Shown here one piece after another: positions 1 to 9,340 of a stretch of DNA of 64,000 bases. The notes under the pieces are model-generated. The model was not told the DNA's origin and did no database searches. It worked only from the letters and a program-made list of their open reading frames with translations. How positions within the stretch are numbered: the first letter of the stretch is position 1; every line of letters begins with the position of its first letter. Made by a program: the position numbers and the translations under genes. The stretch is from contig JAEUTO010000006.1 of the NCBI GenBank assembly GCA_016787785.1, positions 620,001 through 684,000 of the forward strand, read 5' to 3'. Source of the DNA: Bacteroidia bacterium (GTDB taxonomy: Bacteria > Bacteroidota > Bacteroidia > B-17B0 > Aurantibacillaceae).

Positions 1-3000
1 AACGTTAAACCCGCATTGTTAGTTGAGTTAACAATAAAATAATCACTCGCCGGGTTTGGATATAAAGAGAAGGACGTTGAGTTGACAACTGTTTTAATAT
101 CGGTACAAATAGAAACAATAACGTTTACGCTATCTGTTGCCGAGCAACCATTATTATCTGTATACGCATAAACTGAATAATAACTTCCGGCGCCTGTGCC
201 GGGGTTAAAACTGTTTCCGGTAACACCAATGCCGCTGTATGTTCCACCACTTGGTGTACCAACTAATGTTACAGGCGCATCGCTCGTACAAACCATTGTT
301 TGCGCTGCAGTAACTGCAACAACTGGTAATGGGTTTACAATTACATTCGTTACCGAGTTATCAGAACAGTTACCTGTTGTGCCATAAACTGTATAGGTTG
401 TATTGCTTGAAGGATTAACGGAAATATTACTTGTTGTTTGTCCGGAGCTCCACGAATAAGATGTAGCACCGCTCGCGGTTAAATTGGCGCTTTGTCCGTT
501 ACATACAGTTGCAGAGGTTGCCGATACTGTTGGAGTAGGGTCAACGTTAACAGTTGCAGAGGCTGTTGCATTACAAGCAGGCCCGTTACTTGCTGTAACA
601 TTGTAAACCGTTGTAACCGCGGGTGTAACGTTAATTGATTGGGCGTTAGAGCCGGTAGACCACGTGTAATTTGTTGCAGCGCTTGCATTTAAGCTAATGC
701 TTTGTCCAGAACAAATGGTTGGAGAGTTAACGGTTAAAACCGGAGGCGTGTTAACTGTTGCTGTTACTGCAATGGCAGAGCTTGTGCAATTATCTTTTTG
801 TACCTGCCAGTTATAAAAGAAGTAATAAAAACCACCGCCTGCACTTGAACCTGTCATGCTAACAAGGCCGCCAATATTGTATGGGTAAGCACCACCAGCA
901 CTGTTACGGTATAAATTGATAGCTGCACCACCAATACCTAAACGGAAGCCGGTACCAGGAGTTAAAGCAAAATTTACATTTACTGTATTGGCACCAATAG
1001 CAAGGTTTGCAACCGTACTTGTAATTAATACGTTTGCCGAGTTTCTTAATTCTATTGTGCGATTACCCGCTGTACTTGCATACATAACTACAGTTTTTAA
1101 AGAAGAAGCCTGTATCACATCAAAGATCTGGTACTGGCCGGCGGTATTATAATTACCACCAGTACCTATAGAGGTATTTGTGGCTGCCCCAAACACCGGA
1201 GCGTTAGTAGAAGTATTTACAACATAATAGGTTGTATTACTACTTAAACTTGGTGTTACATAATTACTGCCAATAGTTAACGGCGTTCCTGTGGCGGTTG
1301 GCGAAGCATACCAATACAATTGAGATGTGCCACTGGCAGACAAAGAAAGTGTTCCTGAGCCACAGCGCGCCGCACCTGTTGTTACAGGGTTATTTGGAAT
1401 ACTGATAACAATATAGGCAGGTTTTGTAATAGAATCAACCGCACTTAAACAACCGTTGGCTTTTAATTTTACAGTATACGTTCCTGCAGCAGTGTAGGTA
1501 TGTGCTGGGTTTGTGGTAGTTGATGCTGCACTGCCGTCACCAAAATTCCAGGTATACGTATTACCATTTACAGTTGTATTATTAAAGATAACACTTGCCG
1601 GTAAGGAACAAAAAGATGTTGAGTTAGCAATAAAATTAGAAGCAACAACATTAGAGTAGGCCGGACCAACACCCACCGCATACCATGCGTTGGTTGTTTG
1701 CACTACTTCGTTACTGCAATTGCCAAAAATATCTTTTGCAGCTTGTATACAATAACCTCTTGCTGCCAAGTAATTTGTTGATGGGGTAAAGTAAACCGTT
1801 AAAGCCCTGAAAGCGATTTGCGCTGCCGATGCTTTTGTGATGCCCGTAACATTGTAAGCATTATTAATGTCGTTTGTACCTGTACCCCCTTGACTTAATA
1901 AATAGAACCAATAATTACTTACACCGGAGTTGGTATGAACGCCACCGTTATCGGCGGTGCCAGTGTACCAATAGGTTCCTAAATAGGTATCAGGATCTGA
2001 AAATAGATTTGGATTTTGCATATTTCTGATGCCTTGTCCACTAGGTGTCATGTCTTGTCCAATTTTCCAGTCCCACTGTGTAGGGCGACCATAGTTCTCG
2101 ATCATTGTTCCGAAGATATCAGAGAAACTTTCGTTCAAAGCGCCTGATTCGTTACTGTAGGTGAGATTTGAAGTGTTTGAAGTAAGACCATGTGTAACTT
2201 CATGACCACAAACATCCAGCGCTGTTAAAATTGTAAATGTTGTACCGTTACCATCACCATAGGTCATGCGTAATCCATCCCAAAAAGCATTATTATAATT
2301 TGTATTGTAATGAACGTAACTCAATAATTTATAACCTGCGCCATCAATACTATTTCTATTATGAGCAGTCATGTAATAGTCGTACGTCATCTCAGCACCC
2401 CAGTGCGCATCGCGCGCTGCCTGGTCAACATTCACAACCGACCAGTTAGTGGTTGCATTTGTAAAATCGGTAGCGCTATAAGTAGCGGTGTTTTGCATAT
2501 TATATGTTTCAACGCCAAGTCCGCGACCTGTTTCGCGTAATCTGTAACTACCGGTGGCGTTATTATCTACGGTCATTGTTTGCACGCCACTGTATTTTGT
2601 TACTGCGGTAGCAGGTACATCGGCATGACAGATCAAATTCTCTTCTTCTAAAATAGCTCCACTATTGGCATCAACAATAACATTGGCTTTGTAAAGAGGG
2701 TCCTCTGCATAAATATTAAATTTATAAGCGTAAAATACGCTTGGTTGTTTGGCGACAGAATAATGTGTGTATAAAACAAGTTCTCCTTTTGGGTAATAGG
2801 TAAAGTTGGGTTGGTTCAGTGCTTGTTTTGTATGCGCTTCTTCTGCTTTATTTTCCCATTTGTATTTTTTTGCATTCACTTTTTTGAGCGCAAATTGTAA
2901 CGCACTTTTTTCATTAATATTAACTGTATTTGCAGGTTTTTGAATAACGCTAAGATCGCCATTAATAGAAGTAACCTGACCATTTCGAGAGTGTACAATT

Positions 3001-3317
3001 ATAATGGCATTATTTACCAACGCGTTTTTGTAACGCAGTTGGTATTTGGTATGAAGATAACCCAAATGATCGGGCTCGCTTTTTATTTTTATAGCTTTTA
3101 CATCGCTGTTATTTAAAACTACAGAGTTTAAAAAGCCTTCTACAGCCGACTCGTTTATAACGTAATCCTCTTTTAACTTAATAAAGTTAACCTGATTATT
3201 ACTGTTATAAGTGTACTCGTTTGCAATCTCTTTTAGTTTGTTATTGTTTTGTGCAATTAAACTGCTACAAGCAATTAATGCTAAAGCTATTGCGCCTTTT
3301 AAATAAAAAAACTTCAT
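1..3317 (-). CDS. Secreted thermolysin-like M4 metalloprotease with PKD and T9SS domains (3' end cut by window)
   Basis: The reading frame is open from the ATG at 3317 to the window edge, about 1105 codons, so the C-terminus is missing. Residues 1-22 form a signal peptide ending near SLIAQ. A propeptide-like region follows, then an M4 catalytic domain: the zinc motif HEVTH at 372-376, the third ligand Glu396 in NESGALNES exactly 24 residues after the first His (as in thermolysin), Asp400, and the later DNGGVHTNSG active-site His motif. Downstream are a PKD-like domain (WNFGDGS) and several Ig-like repeats of the type common in Bacteroidota surface proteins. The last visible residues, FSLYPNPASDYFIVN, are the beginning of a type A T9SS sorting domain. 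It is therefore probably a zymogen exported by T9SS and either released or anchored at the surface. Family assignment is secure; the substrate is unknown. Confidence 0.93.
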   Translation of the reverse strand, partial: MKFFYLKGAIALALIACSSLIAQNNNKLKEIANEYTYNSNNQVNFIKLKEDYVINESAVEGFLNSVVLNNSDVKAIKIKSEPDHLGYLHTKYQLRYKNALVNNAIIIVHSRNGQVTSINGDLSVIQKPANTVNINEKSALQFALKKVNAKKYKWENKAEEAHTKQALNQPNFTYYPKGELVLYTHYSVAKQPSVFYAYKFNIYAEDPLYKANVIVDANSGAILEEENLICHADVPATAVTKYSGVQTMTVDNNATGSYRLRETGRGLGVETYNMQNTATYSATDFTNATTNWSVVNVDQAARDAHWGAEMTYDYYMTAHNRNSIDGAGYKLLSYVHYNTNYNNAFWDGLRMTYGDGNGTTFTILTALDVCGHEVTHGLTSNTSNLTYSNESGALNESFSDIFGTMIENYGRPTQWDWKIGQDMTPSGQGIRNMQNPNLFSDPDTYLGTYWYTGTADNGGVHTNSGVSNYWFYLLSQGGTGTNDINNAYNVTGITKASAAQIAFRALTVYFTPSTNYLAARGYCIQAAKDIFGNCSNEVVQTTNAWYAVGVGPAYSNVVASNFIANSTSFCSLPASVIFNNTTVNGNTYTWNFGDGSAASTTTNPAHTYTAAGTYTVKLKANGCLSAVDSITKPAYIVISIPNNPVTTGAARCGSGTLSLSASGTSQLYWYASPTATGTPLTIGSNYVTPSLSSNTTYYVVNTSTNAPVFGAATNTSIGTGGNYNTAGQYQIFDVIQASSLKTVVMYASTAGNRTIELRNSANVLITSTVANLAIGANTVNVNFALTPGTGFRLGIGGAAINLYRNSAGGAYPYNIGGLVSMTGSSAGGGFYYFFYNWQVQKDNCTSSAIAVTATVNTPPVLTVNSPTICSGQSISLNASAATNYTWSTGSNAQSINVTPAVTTVYNVTASNGPACNATASATVNVDPTPTVSATSATVCNGQSANLTASGATSYSWSSGQTTSNISVNPSSNTTYTVYGTTGNCSDNSVTNVIVNPLPVVAVTAAQTMVCTSDAPVTLVGTPSGGTYSGIGVTGNSFNPGTGAGSYYSVYAYTDNNGCSATDSVNVIVSICTDIKTVVNSTSFSLYPNPASDYFIVNSTNNAGLT

Positions 3318-3466
3318 GTTTTGTTTAGGTTTAAATTTAATACTAATGAAATTAGGGAATTGCTTTTTAGAAAGCAAATTATAGGAGAAAATCTTATCAA
3401 TTAACAATTAGACATAAATATCTAAATTGTATTAGAGGTAAGTAAATGATGAGTGGTAAAAAAGAA

Positions 3467-4078
3467 TTATGGTTTTTCTTCTAAAAAAGTAGAGTGGTAA
3501 ATATCGCCAATTGCAACCATTTTTTCGTCAAAGATCTTTGGGCCAAAGGCGTCTACTAAGAATTCTTTTGCATTAACGTCTTCTATTTTGTATTCCTTTA
3601 ACTCCTTTGGTTCTGATAAAGGCAAACCAAGACATGATTTATAAATTTTCCAAACAAACTCTGCATTGTAAAGCTCATCGTTATTCAGGTTTATTTTATT
3701 ATCGTAGTGTATGCCCAGTTTTGCTTTTGCCCAACCATGCATTTTTGTTATTACATCCGCGGTAAGCTCTTCTTGTTCTATTAAACGTTTTATCATAAAA
3801 GCCCCGCCAATCGACATTTTTTTGAATTCCTCAAGGTTACACTTTTTTAAAGGTTCGGTAGCGTAGTACACCATAGGCACGTCTGCTTCAATAAAAATAA
3901 CGCCTATGTAATTAAATTTGCTGTTACCATTAGGTAAAAAACTATTGGCCTTATCCGTTTTAATAAAAATAATATCTCCGTCTTTTATCTGTGTTTCAAG
4001 TGCTTCATCTTTAGTTTGAGAAAATCCAAAACTAATCATGAATATAAAGAGCAGGCTTATAAATAGTTTTGTTTTCAT
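3467..4078 (-). CDS. YiiX-like permuted papain-fold protein, apparently lacking catalytic Cys and His
   Basis: The start is placed at the ATG at 4078 because it begins a good signal peptide (KTKLFISLLFIFMISFGFSQ); an ATG at 4108 would add ten residues before it. The body resembles the YiiX/YebB (C92, NlpC/P60-like permuted papain) family: GDIIFIKT near the N-terminus, an acidic/basic middle, VWKIYK, and a C-terminal 'P..I' segment. In active members the His sits in a SHVGI-type motif and the Cys in a YCSELV-type motif. Here, in numbering from 4108, these read FNYIGV (Tyr67) and YNAEFV (Asn148). Both catalytic positions are thus replaced, so it is probably a non-enzymatic periplasmic or outer-membrane binding protein. 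The family call rests on motif memory and is moderate. Confidence 0.6.
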   Translation of the reverse strand: MKTKLFISLLFIFMISFGFSQTKDEALETQIKDGDIIFIKTDKANSFLPNGNSKFNYIGVIFIEADVPMVYYATEPLKKCNLEEFKKMSIGGAFMIKRLIEQEELTADVITKMHGWAKAKLGIHYDNKINLNNDELYNAEFVWKIYKSCLGLPLSEPKELKEYKIEDVNAKEFLVDAFGPKIFDEKMVAIGDIYHSTFLEEKP

Positions 4079-4256
4079 TGGAACAAATTTTTTAAAAGAT
4101 GAAAACATAGATTTACTTTAATTGAGTTTTTGTTGTTAATGTATACGTTTAAGCCCTTAAAAGGTTATGCTATTAAAGTGTTAAAATAGCCTATAACGCA
4201 ATAAAAATCAAATTTTTTGGCTCAAAACCGGTCTTAAATCGTTTAAAAGCTCAAAA

Positions 4257-4892
4257 CTAACGCTTACGCATAAGCATAAGACCATCCCTTACCGGTAAAA
4301 GCAAGTTCTCGATACGCTCATCATTATGCATCTTTTCATTAAAATCATGAATGGCCTGTGTATCTGTGTCTTTTTTTTCTTCAACCACTTTTCCACTCCA
4401 AAGCACGTTATCGGCAATAATTAAACCGCCTTTATTTACTTTATCAATAACCAATTCGAAATACCAGGCATAGTTTTTTTTATCGGCATCAATAAATACT
4501 AGATCAAATTTTTGTGTTAAGGTTGGAATAACAGTATGTGCCTGACCAGTAATTAATTCAATTTTATTTTTAAAAGCCGAGCGATCAATATATTTTTGAG
4601 CAAAAAGGTTGGTCTCTTCATTGGGATCGATGGTGATTAATTTACCATTTTCTGTTAAGCCTTCGGCAAGACAAAGTGCAGAGTAGCCCGTATAGGTTCC
4701 TATCTCTAAAATACACTGTGGTTGTTTTATTTTTGATAAAAAACTTAATAACCGGCCCTGAATATGGCCACTTAGCATGCGTGGAGAAGAGATCTTAAGA
4801 TTAGTTTCGCGGTTCAACTCCTTTAAAAGATCAGATTCTTTCTCAGAAAATGCTTCGCTGTATGCAGATAATTTTTCGTCAATAAATTCCAT
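4257..4892 (-). CDS. Family 3 class I SAM-dependent O-methyltransferase (COG4122 type)
   Basis: A 211-residue cytoplasmic protein of the catechol/caffeoyl-CoA O-methyltransferase type. The SAM-binding motif ILEIGTYTG lies at residues 61-69, followed by ITIDP near 87-90. The metal/substrate region FIDADKKNY is at 133-141 (Asp135 is the expected metal ligand) and DNVLW is at 161-165. Length matches the bacterial members. It probably methylates a hydroxyl group of a small molecule with a divalent cation, but the substrate cannot be read from the sequence. It is followed 59 bp downstream by a hypothetical gene, across a short direct repeat. Confidence 0.88.
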   Translation of the reverse strand: MEFIDEKLSAYSEAFSEKESDLLKELNRETNLKISSPRMLSGHIQGRLLSFLSKIKQPQCILEIGTYTGYSALCLAEGLTENGKLITIDPNEETNLFAQKYIDRSAFKNKIELITGQAHTVIPTLTQKFDLVFIDADKKNYAWYFELVIDKVNKGGLIIADNVLWSGKVVEEKKDTDTQAIHDFNEKMHNDERIENLLLPVRDGLMLMRKR

Positions 4893-4917
4893 ACAATAAA
4901 TTTAAAATTAATTTTAA

Positions 4918-4951
4918 GACTAACGACTAACAACTTTTGACTAACGACTAA
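4918..4951. repeat. Two 13-bp direct repeats (GACTAACGACTAA) with 21-bp period
   Basis: GACTAACGACTAA occurs at 4918-4930 and again at 4939-4951, in the short gap between two minus-strand genes. The second copy abuts the stop codon of the downstream-lying gene on the plus coordinate side. Each copy itself contains two ACTAA words, so the gap looks like residue of a simple tandem array. Confidence 0.6.
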
Positions 4952-5521
4952 TTAAGTTAGTCTCTTTGAAATTACCTTACTAACATTACCAAAAACCTGG
5001 CCGGGCGAGAATTTTCGCCAATTAAAATCATCCAGTTCACCGCCATAAATAAAATAATAATCAATATGCGCTTTTTTAAATTCCTGTAACACATGTTCTC
5101 TAAAATTCAAAAGCACTATCCATCCGTCTTCACCGTTGTCGTCAAACCATTCTTCGTAATAACTATCGTCGCTATTATGAAAGTTAAGTACATTTTCACC
5201 AATTAAAATGTATTTATTAATGCCCATGTAATTTAGTTCATCAATAAAATCGCGTTTAAAAAGCATGATGTCGTTGTTAATGGCATCATTCCACTCGCCA
5301 ATAAATTCTATGATCGCATATTTTTCCTGGTAATCAACAAATAAGATCTTTATGTAAAGGGTATCGCTGCCAATATCATCCCACTGTGGGTGTATGTAAT
5401 AATTGTAAATGGTGTTCGAATATTCAAACTCGCTATAGTCGCGCTTGTAAAATGGCGATTGAGGATCATCAGATGCGATGTAAAGATGTCTCCAGTTAAA
5501 ATATGGTTCTAGCGTATGCAA
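4952..5521 (-). CDS. Conserved-looking hypothetical protein, cytoplasmic
   Basis: I do not recognise this 189-residue protein. It starts with TTG at 5521; the only in-frame codons between that and the preceding stop are TTT, TAC and ATA. There is no signal peptide or membrane segment. It is rich in Asp/Glu, Tyr and Trp, with motifs such as IEFIGEWNDAINNDI, YEEWFDDNGEDGW and FIYGGELDDFNWRKFSPG, which look like a folded alpha/beta domain rather than low complexity. It sits alone between the O-methyltransferase and the polysaccharide operon. Confidence 0.6.
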   Translation of the reverse strand: MHTLEPYFNWRHLYIASDDPQSPFYKRDYSEFEYSNTIYNYYIHPQWDDIGSDTLYIKILFVDYQEKYAIIEFIGEWNDAINNDIMLFKRDFIDELNYMGINKYILIGENVLNFHNSDDSYYEEWFDDNGEDGWIVLLNFREHVLQEFKKAHIDYYFIYGGELDDFNWRKFSPGQVFGNVSKVISKRLT

Positions 5522-5579
5522 TATGTAAAATTACTATAAAACAATTAAAATAAAATAGTTTTAAAATTTTAATTTTTGA

Positions 5580-7220
5580 TCAGGCAAGCGCTTTTGCCTC
5601 CCAGTCGCACATTAAAAAACCGTCTTTGATCGCGGCATCCAGCATCTCAAAATACGTGGGGGTCATGTTTGGCAAATAATCCTGTAAAAAAGTGTCTGAA
5701 AATGTTTGTCCTTTATATTTAGCACACATTAAATAATCAATCTCTTTTCCTTTTAAGAAGAAAAAATACTGCATATAATAATATTCAATAATTTGCTCGC
5801 GGTTTTGTTTTGAAGGAAGGTTCTTCACATTTTGTAATAATTCTTTGTATTCGTTTACAGAATTGGCCAAATGTGTAAAGTCGTAAGCGGTAAAAGGGTT
5901 GTCATAAATAGTAAGTACCGGAAAGCCCTCGTAAGAAAATTCGGCAGCTGCGGTGCCATAAGCTGTAACTATTGCTTTTGGACGTGAATTGATGATCTGC
6001 ATTTGTGAGGTCTTTTTGTCGATGAACAAAATTTTTGTGCCCGCATATTTTTTCTTCAACACTTCAAATAGCGGATCGTTTGCCGGTAAACCATTTGGAT
6101 GTTGTTTTACCAAGATGGTCAGATCTTTTTGTTTACTTAATTCATCTAAGGTAAAATTCATCCAATCATAAAAATCGGGGAAAAGCAGATCGCGATAAAT
6201 ATGTGGTGAATCAAAAAAACAATGCGCCAGTACAACAACTGTGTTTGGCCAATCAATAGTTTCAAGTTCTTTATTTGTATCTGCAGAAAAAGCAGACTGT
6301 TTCATGTAACTTGTTGCGCTGTCTATCACGCCTTCAAAACGTTTTTCGAATATGGCTTTATGGGTTTCAATGATCTTGTTTTTGTTTTCTAATTTTTGAA
6401 ACAGTTTATTGAATAAAAAATGATCGTTGGCGTGACTTGGATATTCTTTTAAAACTTTGTGTACTAAAGAATAGTAAGCACCTACAGTGTAAACAGGAAT
6501 ATTCTTTTGTAAGCAGATCCTTACAGCGATGCCGTGATAGATATAGGTTGTATAACTACTTACTAAGGATACAATATTGAATTCCTCTATTTTTTGTTTG
6601 GAAACGTAAAATATGTTGCAGGTTTGTGCAATAAGAATTTTAAAGAACGGGTCCCGAAGATCCAATTCGGGTTTATCGGCGTAACGCAGGTATGTATCAT
6701 AAATAAGATCACCCAGTTTTATATTCTCTATCTCTATATTTAAAACATCTTGTTTGTTTTTTGTTTGATCAATTATTTTAGCAACAAGTGTATTAATTTT
6801 TTGTTGATCGTGAAATAAATGATTGTTCCTGTAAATAAGCTTCCCGGCAAACGATAAAAAGATCTTATCAAGCGTTGTTTTAAAATTTTTTGTGGAGAGG
6901 GAATTTAATTGAGAGTTATAAAAGTACGTTTCATGCTCTGCAGAATAATAAGCAATATTGGCTTTTTTTTCTGTTGCCAACTGGTGACTAGCCGCTGCTA
7001 TTTTAATACACATTTGGTAATCGGAAACAGATTGAACTAAAACAACAGATTTTTTTGAATCGTCCCAATTAATTTTGTAACGACTTAATTTTGATATAAA
7101 ATTATTTTGAAGTACAGAAGTGGCAGCGTGTGCTTTTGAAAATGCCCTTTGATTTTGAACTAGGGACGAGACTCTGGTACTTATAAATTTTAGAGGGTTT
7201 TTTAAAAATAACTTGATCAT
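5580..7220 (-). CDS. Capsule polysaccharide biosynthesis-type glycosyltransferase (GT-B-like)
   Basis: A 546-residue protein and the last gene of the minus-strand polysaccharide operon. The C-terminal half carries the features of the KpsC/KpsS-like capsule synthesis family: a beta strand leading into VVVLAHCFFDSPH (328-340), KQHPNG (372-377), and the nucleotide-sugar-site-like loop TAYGTAAAEFSYEGFPV (419-435). There is no signal peptide or membrane span. Because it directly follows PseI, one reasonable inference is that it transfers the nonulosonic acid made by the upstream genes, but nothing in the sequence fixes the donor. The N-terminal 300 residues are not recognised beyond a Rossmann-like organisation. 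Confidence 0.7.
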   Translation of the reverse strand: MIKLFLKNPLKFISTRVSSLVQNQRAFSKAHAATSVLQNNFISKLSRYKINWDDSKKSVVLVQSVSDYQMCIKIAAASHQLATEKKANIAYYSAEHETYFYNSQLNSLSTKNFKTTLDKIFLSFAGKLIYRNNHLFHDQQKINTLVAKIIDQTKNKQDVLNIEIENIKLGDLIYDTYLRYADKPELDLRDPFFKILIAQTCNIFYVSKQKIEEFNIVSLVSSYTTYIYHGIAVRICLQKNIPVYTVGAYYSLVHKVLKEYPSHANDHFLFNKLFQKLENKNKIIETHKAIFEKRFEGVIDSATSYMKQSAFSADTNKELETIDWPNTVVVLAHCFFDSPHIYRDLLFPDFYDWMNFTLDELSKQKDLTILVKQHPNGLPANDPLFEVLKKKYAGTKILFIDKKTSQMQIINSRPKAIVTAYGTAAAEFSYEGFPVLTIYDNPFTAYDFTHLANSVNEYKELLQNVKNLPSKQNREQIIEYYYMQYFFFLKGKEIDYLMCAKYKGQTFSDTFLQDYLPNMTPTYFEMLDAAIKDGFLMCDWEAKALA

Positions 7221-7268
7221 GTTTTTTGTTTTCTCTCTCTAAAATTTAAGATACAAATATACAATTTA

Positions 7269-8312
7269 TCAATTTAAAGCATCCGGTGTAAGCGGTGAGC
7301 CTTTTTTATGGTCCTTTTTTGCTTTTTTTCCCAAAAGGCCAAGGTAGAATCTTGGATGCAGGCCGTCTCCCGGCCTAATAACCCTGATGTTTTTTTCTGA
7401 GAACAAATCACCTGCTTTAATATCTTCGGCTACATAAATAGACCGTTTAAAGAACACACTTTTACTTTCACTCTCCTGTATGCCTATTTGAATTTTACCT
7501 AATGCTAAAAAAGCCCGTTCGGTTTCAATAACCAAAGCTTTTAATTCTTCGGGTTCAAGTGAAAAAGCTGAATCCACGCCGCCGTCTGCCCGGCGAAGTG
7601 TAAAATGTTTTTCTATTATTCTTGCGCCTAAAGCAACTGCAGCAACAGAAGCACCAATACCCATGGTATGATCGGATAGGCCAATAATGCAATTATGTAG
7701 TTTTGCTAAATGCGGAATGGTATTCAAATTCGTGTTTTCCGGAGTAGCAGGGTAGGTGCTGGTACATTTTAATAGGATAAGATCTTTGCAACCGGCATCA
7801 CGCAATACTTTAACGCTCTCGGCAATATCCTCTGCCGAAGAAACGCCTGTGGAAACAATTACAGGTTTGCCTGTTTTGGCAACTTTAATTAATAATGGAT
7901 GGTGTGTGTTTTCGAATGAAGCAATTTTATATAGCGGTACATTTAATGTTTCCAAAAAATCAACGGCAGTCTCATCAAAAGGTGAACTAAATGCGATCAT
8001 GCCTTTTTCTTTTGCACGATCAAAAATAGCTTTATGCCATTCCCAGGGGGTGTACGCTTGTTTGTAAAGATCGTGCAGTTCTTTTCCATTCCATAACGAC
8101 TTTGGATCGTTAATGGTGTAAGCACCTTTCATAGTAATGGTATCTGCTGTATAGGTCTGTAATTTTAATGCATGTGCTCCGGCTGCAGCTGCGGCGTCAA
8201 CCAATTGCAATGCGCGTTCAAGCGACTGATTGTGATTGCCGCTCATTTCTGCAATAACAAAGGGCTTTTGATCATTGCCTATAATTACATTACCTATTTT
8301 TATGTTATCCAT
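7269..8312 (-). CDS. pseI: Pseudaminic acid synthase (NeuB family)
   Basis: NeuB-type synthase that condenses a 2,4-diacetamido-2,4,6-trideoxyhexose with phosphoenolpyruvate to give pseudaminic acid. The ATG at 8312 (347 aa) is preferred over 8348: it gives the normal family N-terminus and only an 8-bp overlap with the gene before. In this numbering AEMSGNHN (21-28) is the PseI-type signature, LQTY 51-54, SSPFD 109-113, GLSDHT 211-216 and EKHF 234-237, with the substrate and metal residues in a TIM barrel. A SAF (antifreeze-like) domain covers about 288-347 with RPGDGL. PseI rather than NeuB or LegI is inferred from the AEMSGNHNQSL signature and the PseB/PseF neighbours. Confidence 0.9.
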   Translation of the reverse strand: MDNIKIGNVIIGNDQKPFVIAEMSGNHNQSLERALQLVDAAAAAGAHALKLQTYTADTITMKGAYTINDPKSLWNGKELHDLYKQAYTPWEWHKAIFDRAKEKGMIAFSSPFDETAVDFLETLNVPLYKIASFENTHHPLLIKVAKTGKPVIVSTGVSSAEDIAESVKVLRDAGCKDLILLKCTSTYPATPENTNLNTIPHLAKLHNCIIGLSDHTMGIGASVAAVALGARIIEKHFTLRRADGGVDSAFSLEPEELKALVIETERAFLALGKIQIGIQESESKSVFFKRSIYVAEDIKAGDLFSEKNIRVIRPGDGLHPRFYLGLLGKKAKKDHKKGSPLTPDALN

Positions 8313-9327
8313 TTTTCGTTTTTTGAAACTTGTGACTTTTATATTCACCTACTTTTACATCTTCGATCTTTATAAAATTCGCACTGGTAAACAATTTCAG
8401 CGAAGCAACGTTGTCTTCTTTTATATAAGCGATAATTTTCGCCCCTGGAAATTGGTTTAAATACTCTGCTGTTGCTTTGTTTAGCATTTGTACCCCAAAA
8501 CCTTTTCCCCTTTGCTTTTCGTCGATAGAAATACCAATAACAATTTCATCTTTTGTTTTATCTATTCGCACTTGTCCAATAGGAATATTCTGCTCATTTA
8601 AAAATAAATAAAAAAAACAATCTTCAGAGTTTAATTTATTGGTGAACCAGTTGACATGTTGTTCGTAAGTGATCTCCGAACTGGTGAAAGAATTTTCTCT
8701 TACAACTTTATCGTTTGCCCAGTTGAAATAAAGGCCAACATCTGCGGCTGTTGCCATGCGCATTTTTAAAGGGCTCAAATAAAAGCTATGAATAACAATA
8801 TCTTTTAATATTCCGTCTATTTCAATGCCGTTTTTTGTGCGTTTTGTTTCTGTAAAGCCTGCTTTTTCGAGCGCTGTGTAAAGAGTGGGACGGATATCGT
8901 AAGCATAAGTAAACATTGAATTAAAGTTTAATTCTTTTGCTACTTTTTTTATTAATGAAAGATAATTACACCAATCGCCAATAAATAGTTCTTTCGAATC
9001 ATTGCGTGATGTCTCTGTTAAAAATGAGATCTCTGCGCTTTTATTCTTCCAGTCAATGTGCACTAATCCGCCGTAACCAATTAATTTTCCCTTCTCTAAA
9101 AATGAAAAAAGTAGTTGATCAGGAGTGGTTTCTTCAAACAGTTGCGCAACGGTTGTTTTAAAATAAATATCCTGTTGCTCTTTTGTAAGCGGCGCTTGTT
9201 GTCTTAAAATTTTTATTTGTGTATTTCGCCAGTTTAATATATCATATTTGTCTTCATCTCTTATTGGAACTAAAGAATAATTGCCTTCAGAAAATTGGTT
9301 AGTATGTAAACACTTATAGGCGCGCAT
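8305..9327 (-). CDS. Tandem GNAT acetyltransferase in the pseudaminic-acid operon (PseH candidate)
   Basis: This 340-residue protein consists of two GNAT folds. Domain 1, about residues 18-170, runs from YSLVPIRDEDKYDILNWRN to ALEKAGFTETKRTK and lacks an obvious R/Q-x-x-G-x-G/A loop. Domain 2, about 182-335, runs from KMRMATAADVGLYFNW and contains the acetyl-CoA loop EKQRGKGFG followed by NVASLKLFTSANF, so it looks active. Position between PseF and PseI suggests the 4-amino acetyltransferase step (PseH). GNAT domains are also found fused to PseG in some bacteria, but the PseG glycosyltransferase-like part is absent. Domain 1 may be a degenerate duplicate with a structural role. Confidence 0.75.
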   Translation of the reverse strand: MRAYKCLHTNQFSEGNYSLVPIRDEDKYDILNWRNTQIKILRQQAPLTKEQQDIYFKTTVAQLFEETTPDQLLFSFLEKGKLIGYGGLVHIDWKNKSAEISFLTETSRNDSKELFIGDWCNYLSLIKKVAKELNFNSMFTYAYDIRPTLYTALEKAGFTETKRTKNGIEIDGILKDIVIHSFYLSPLKMRMATAADVGLYFNWANDKVVRENSFTSSEITYEQHVNWFTNKLNSEDCFFYLFLNEQNIPIGQVRIDKTKDEIVIGISIDEKQRGKGFGVQMLNKATAEYLNQFPGAKIIAYIKEDNVASLKLFTSANFIKIEDVKVGEYKSHKFQKTKNG

Positions 9328-9340
9328 TTGCGTTTAAAAA

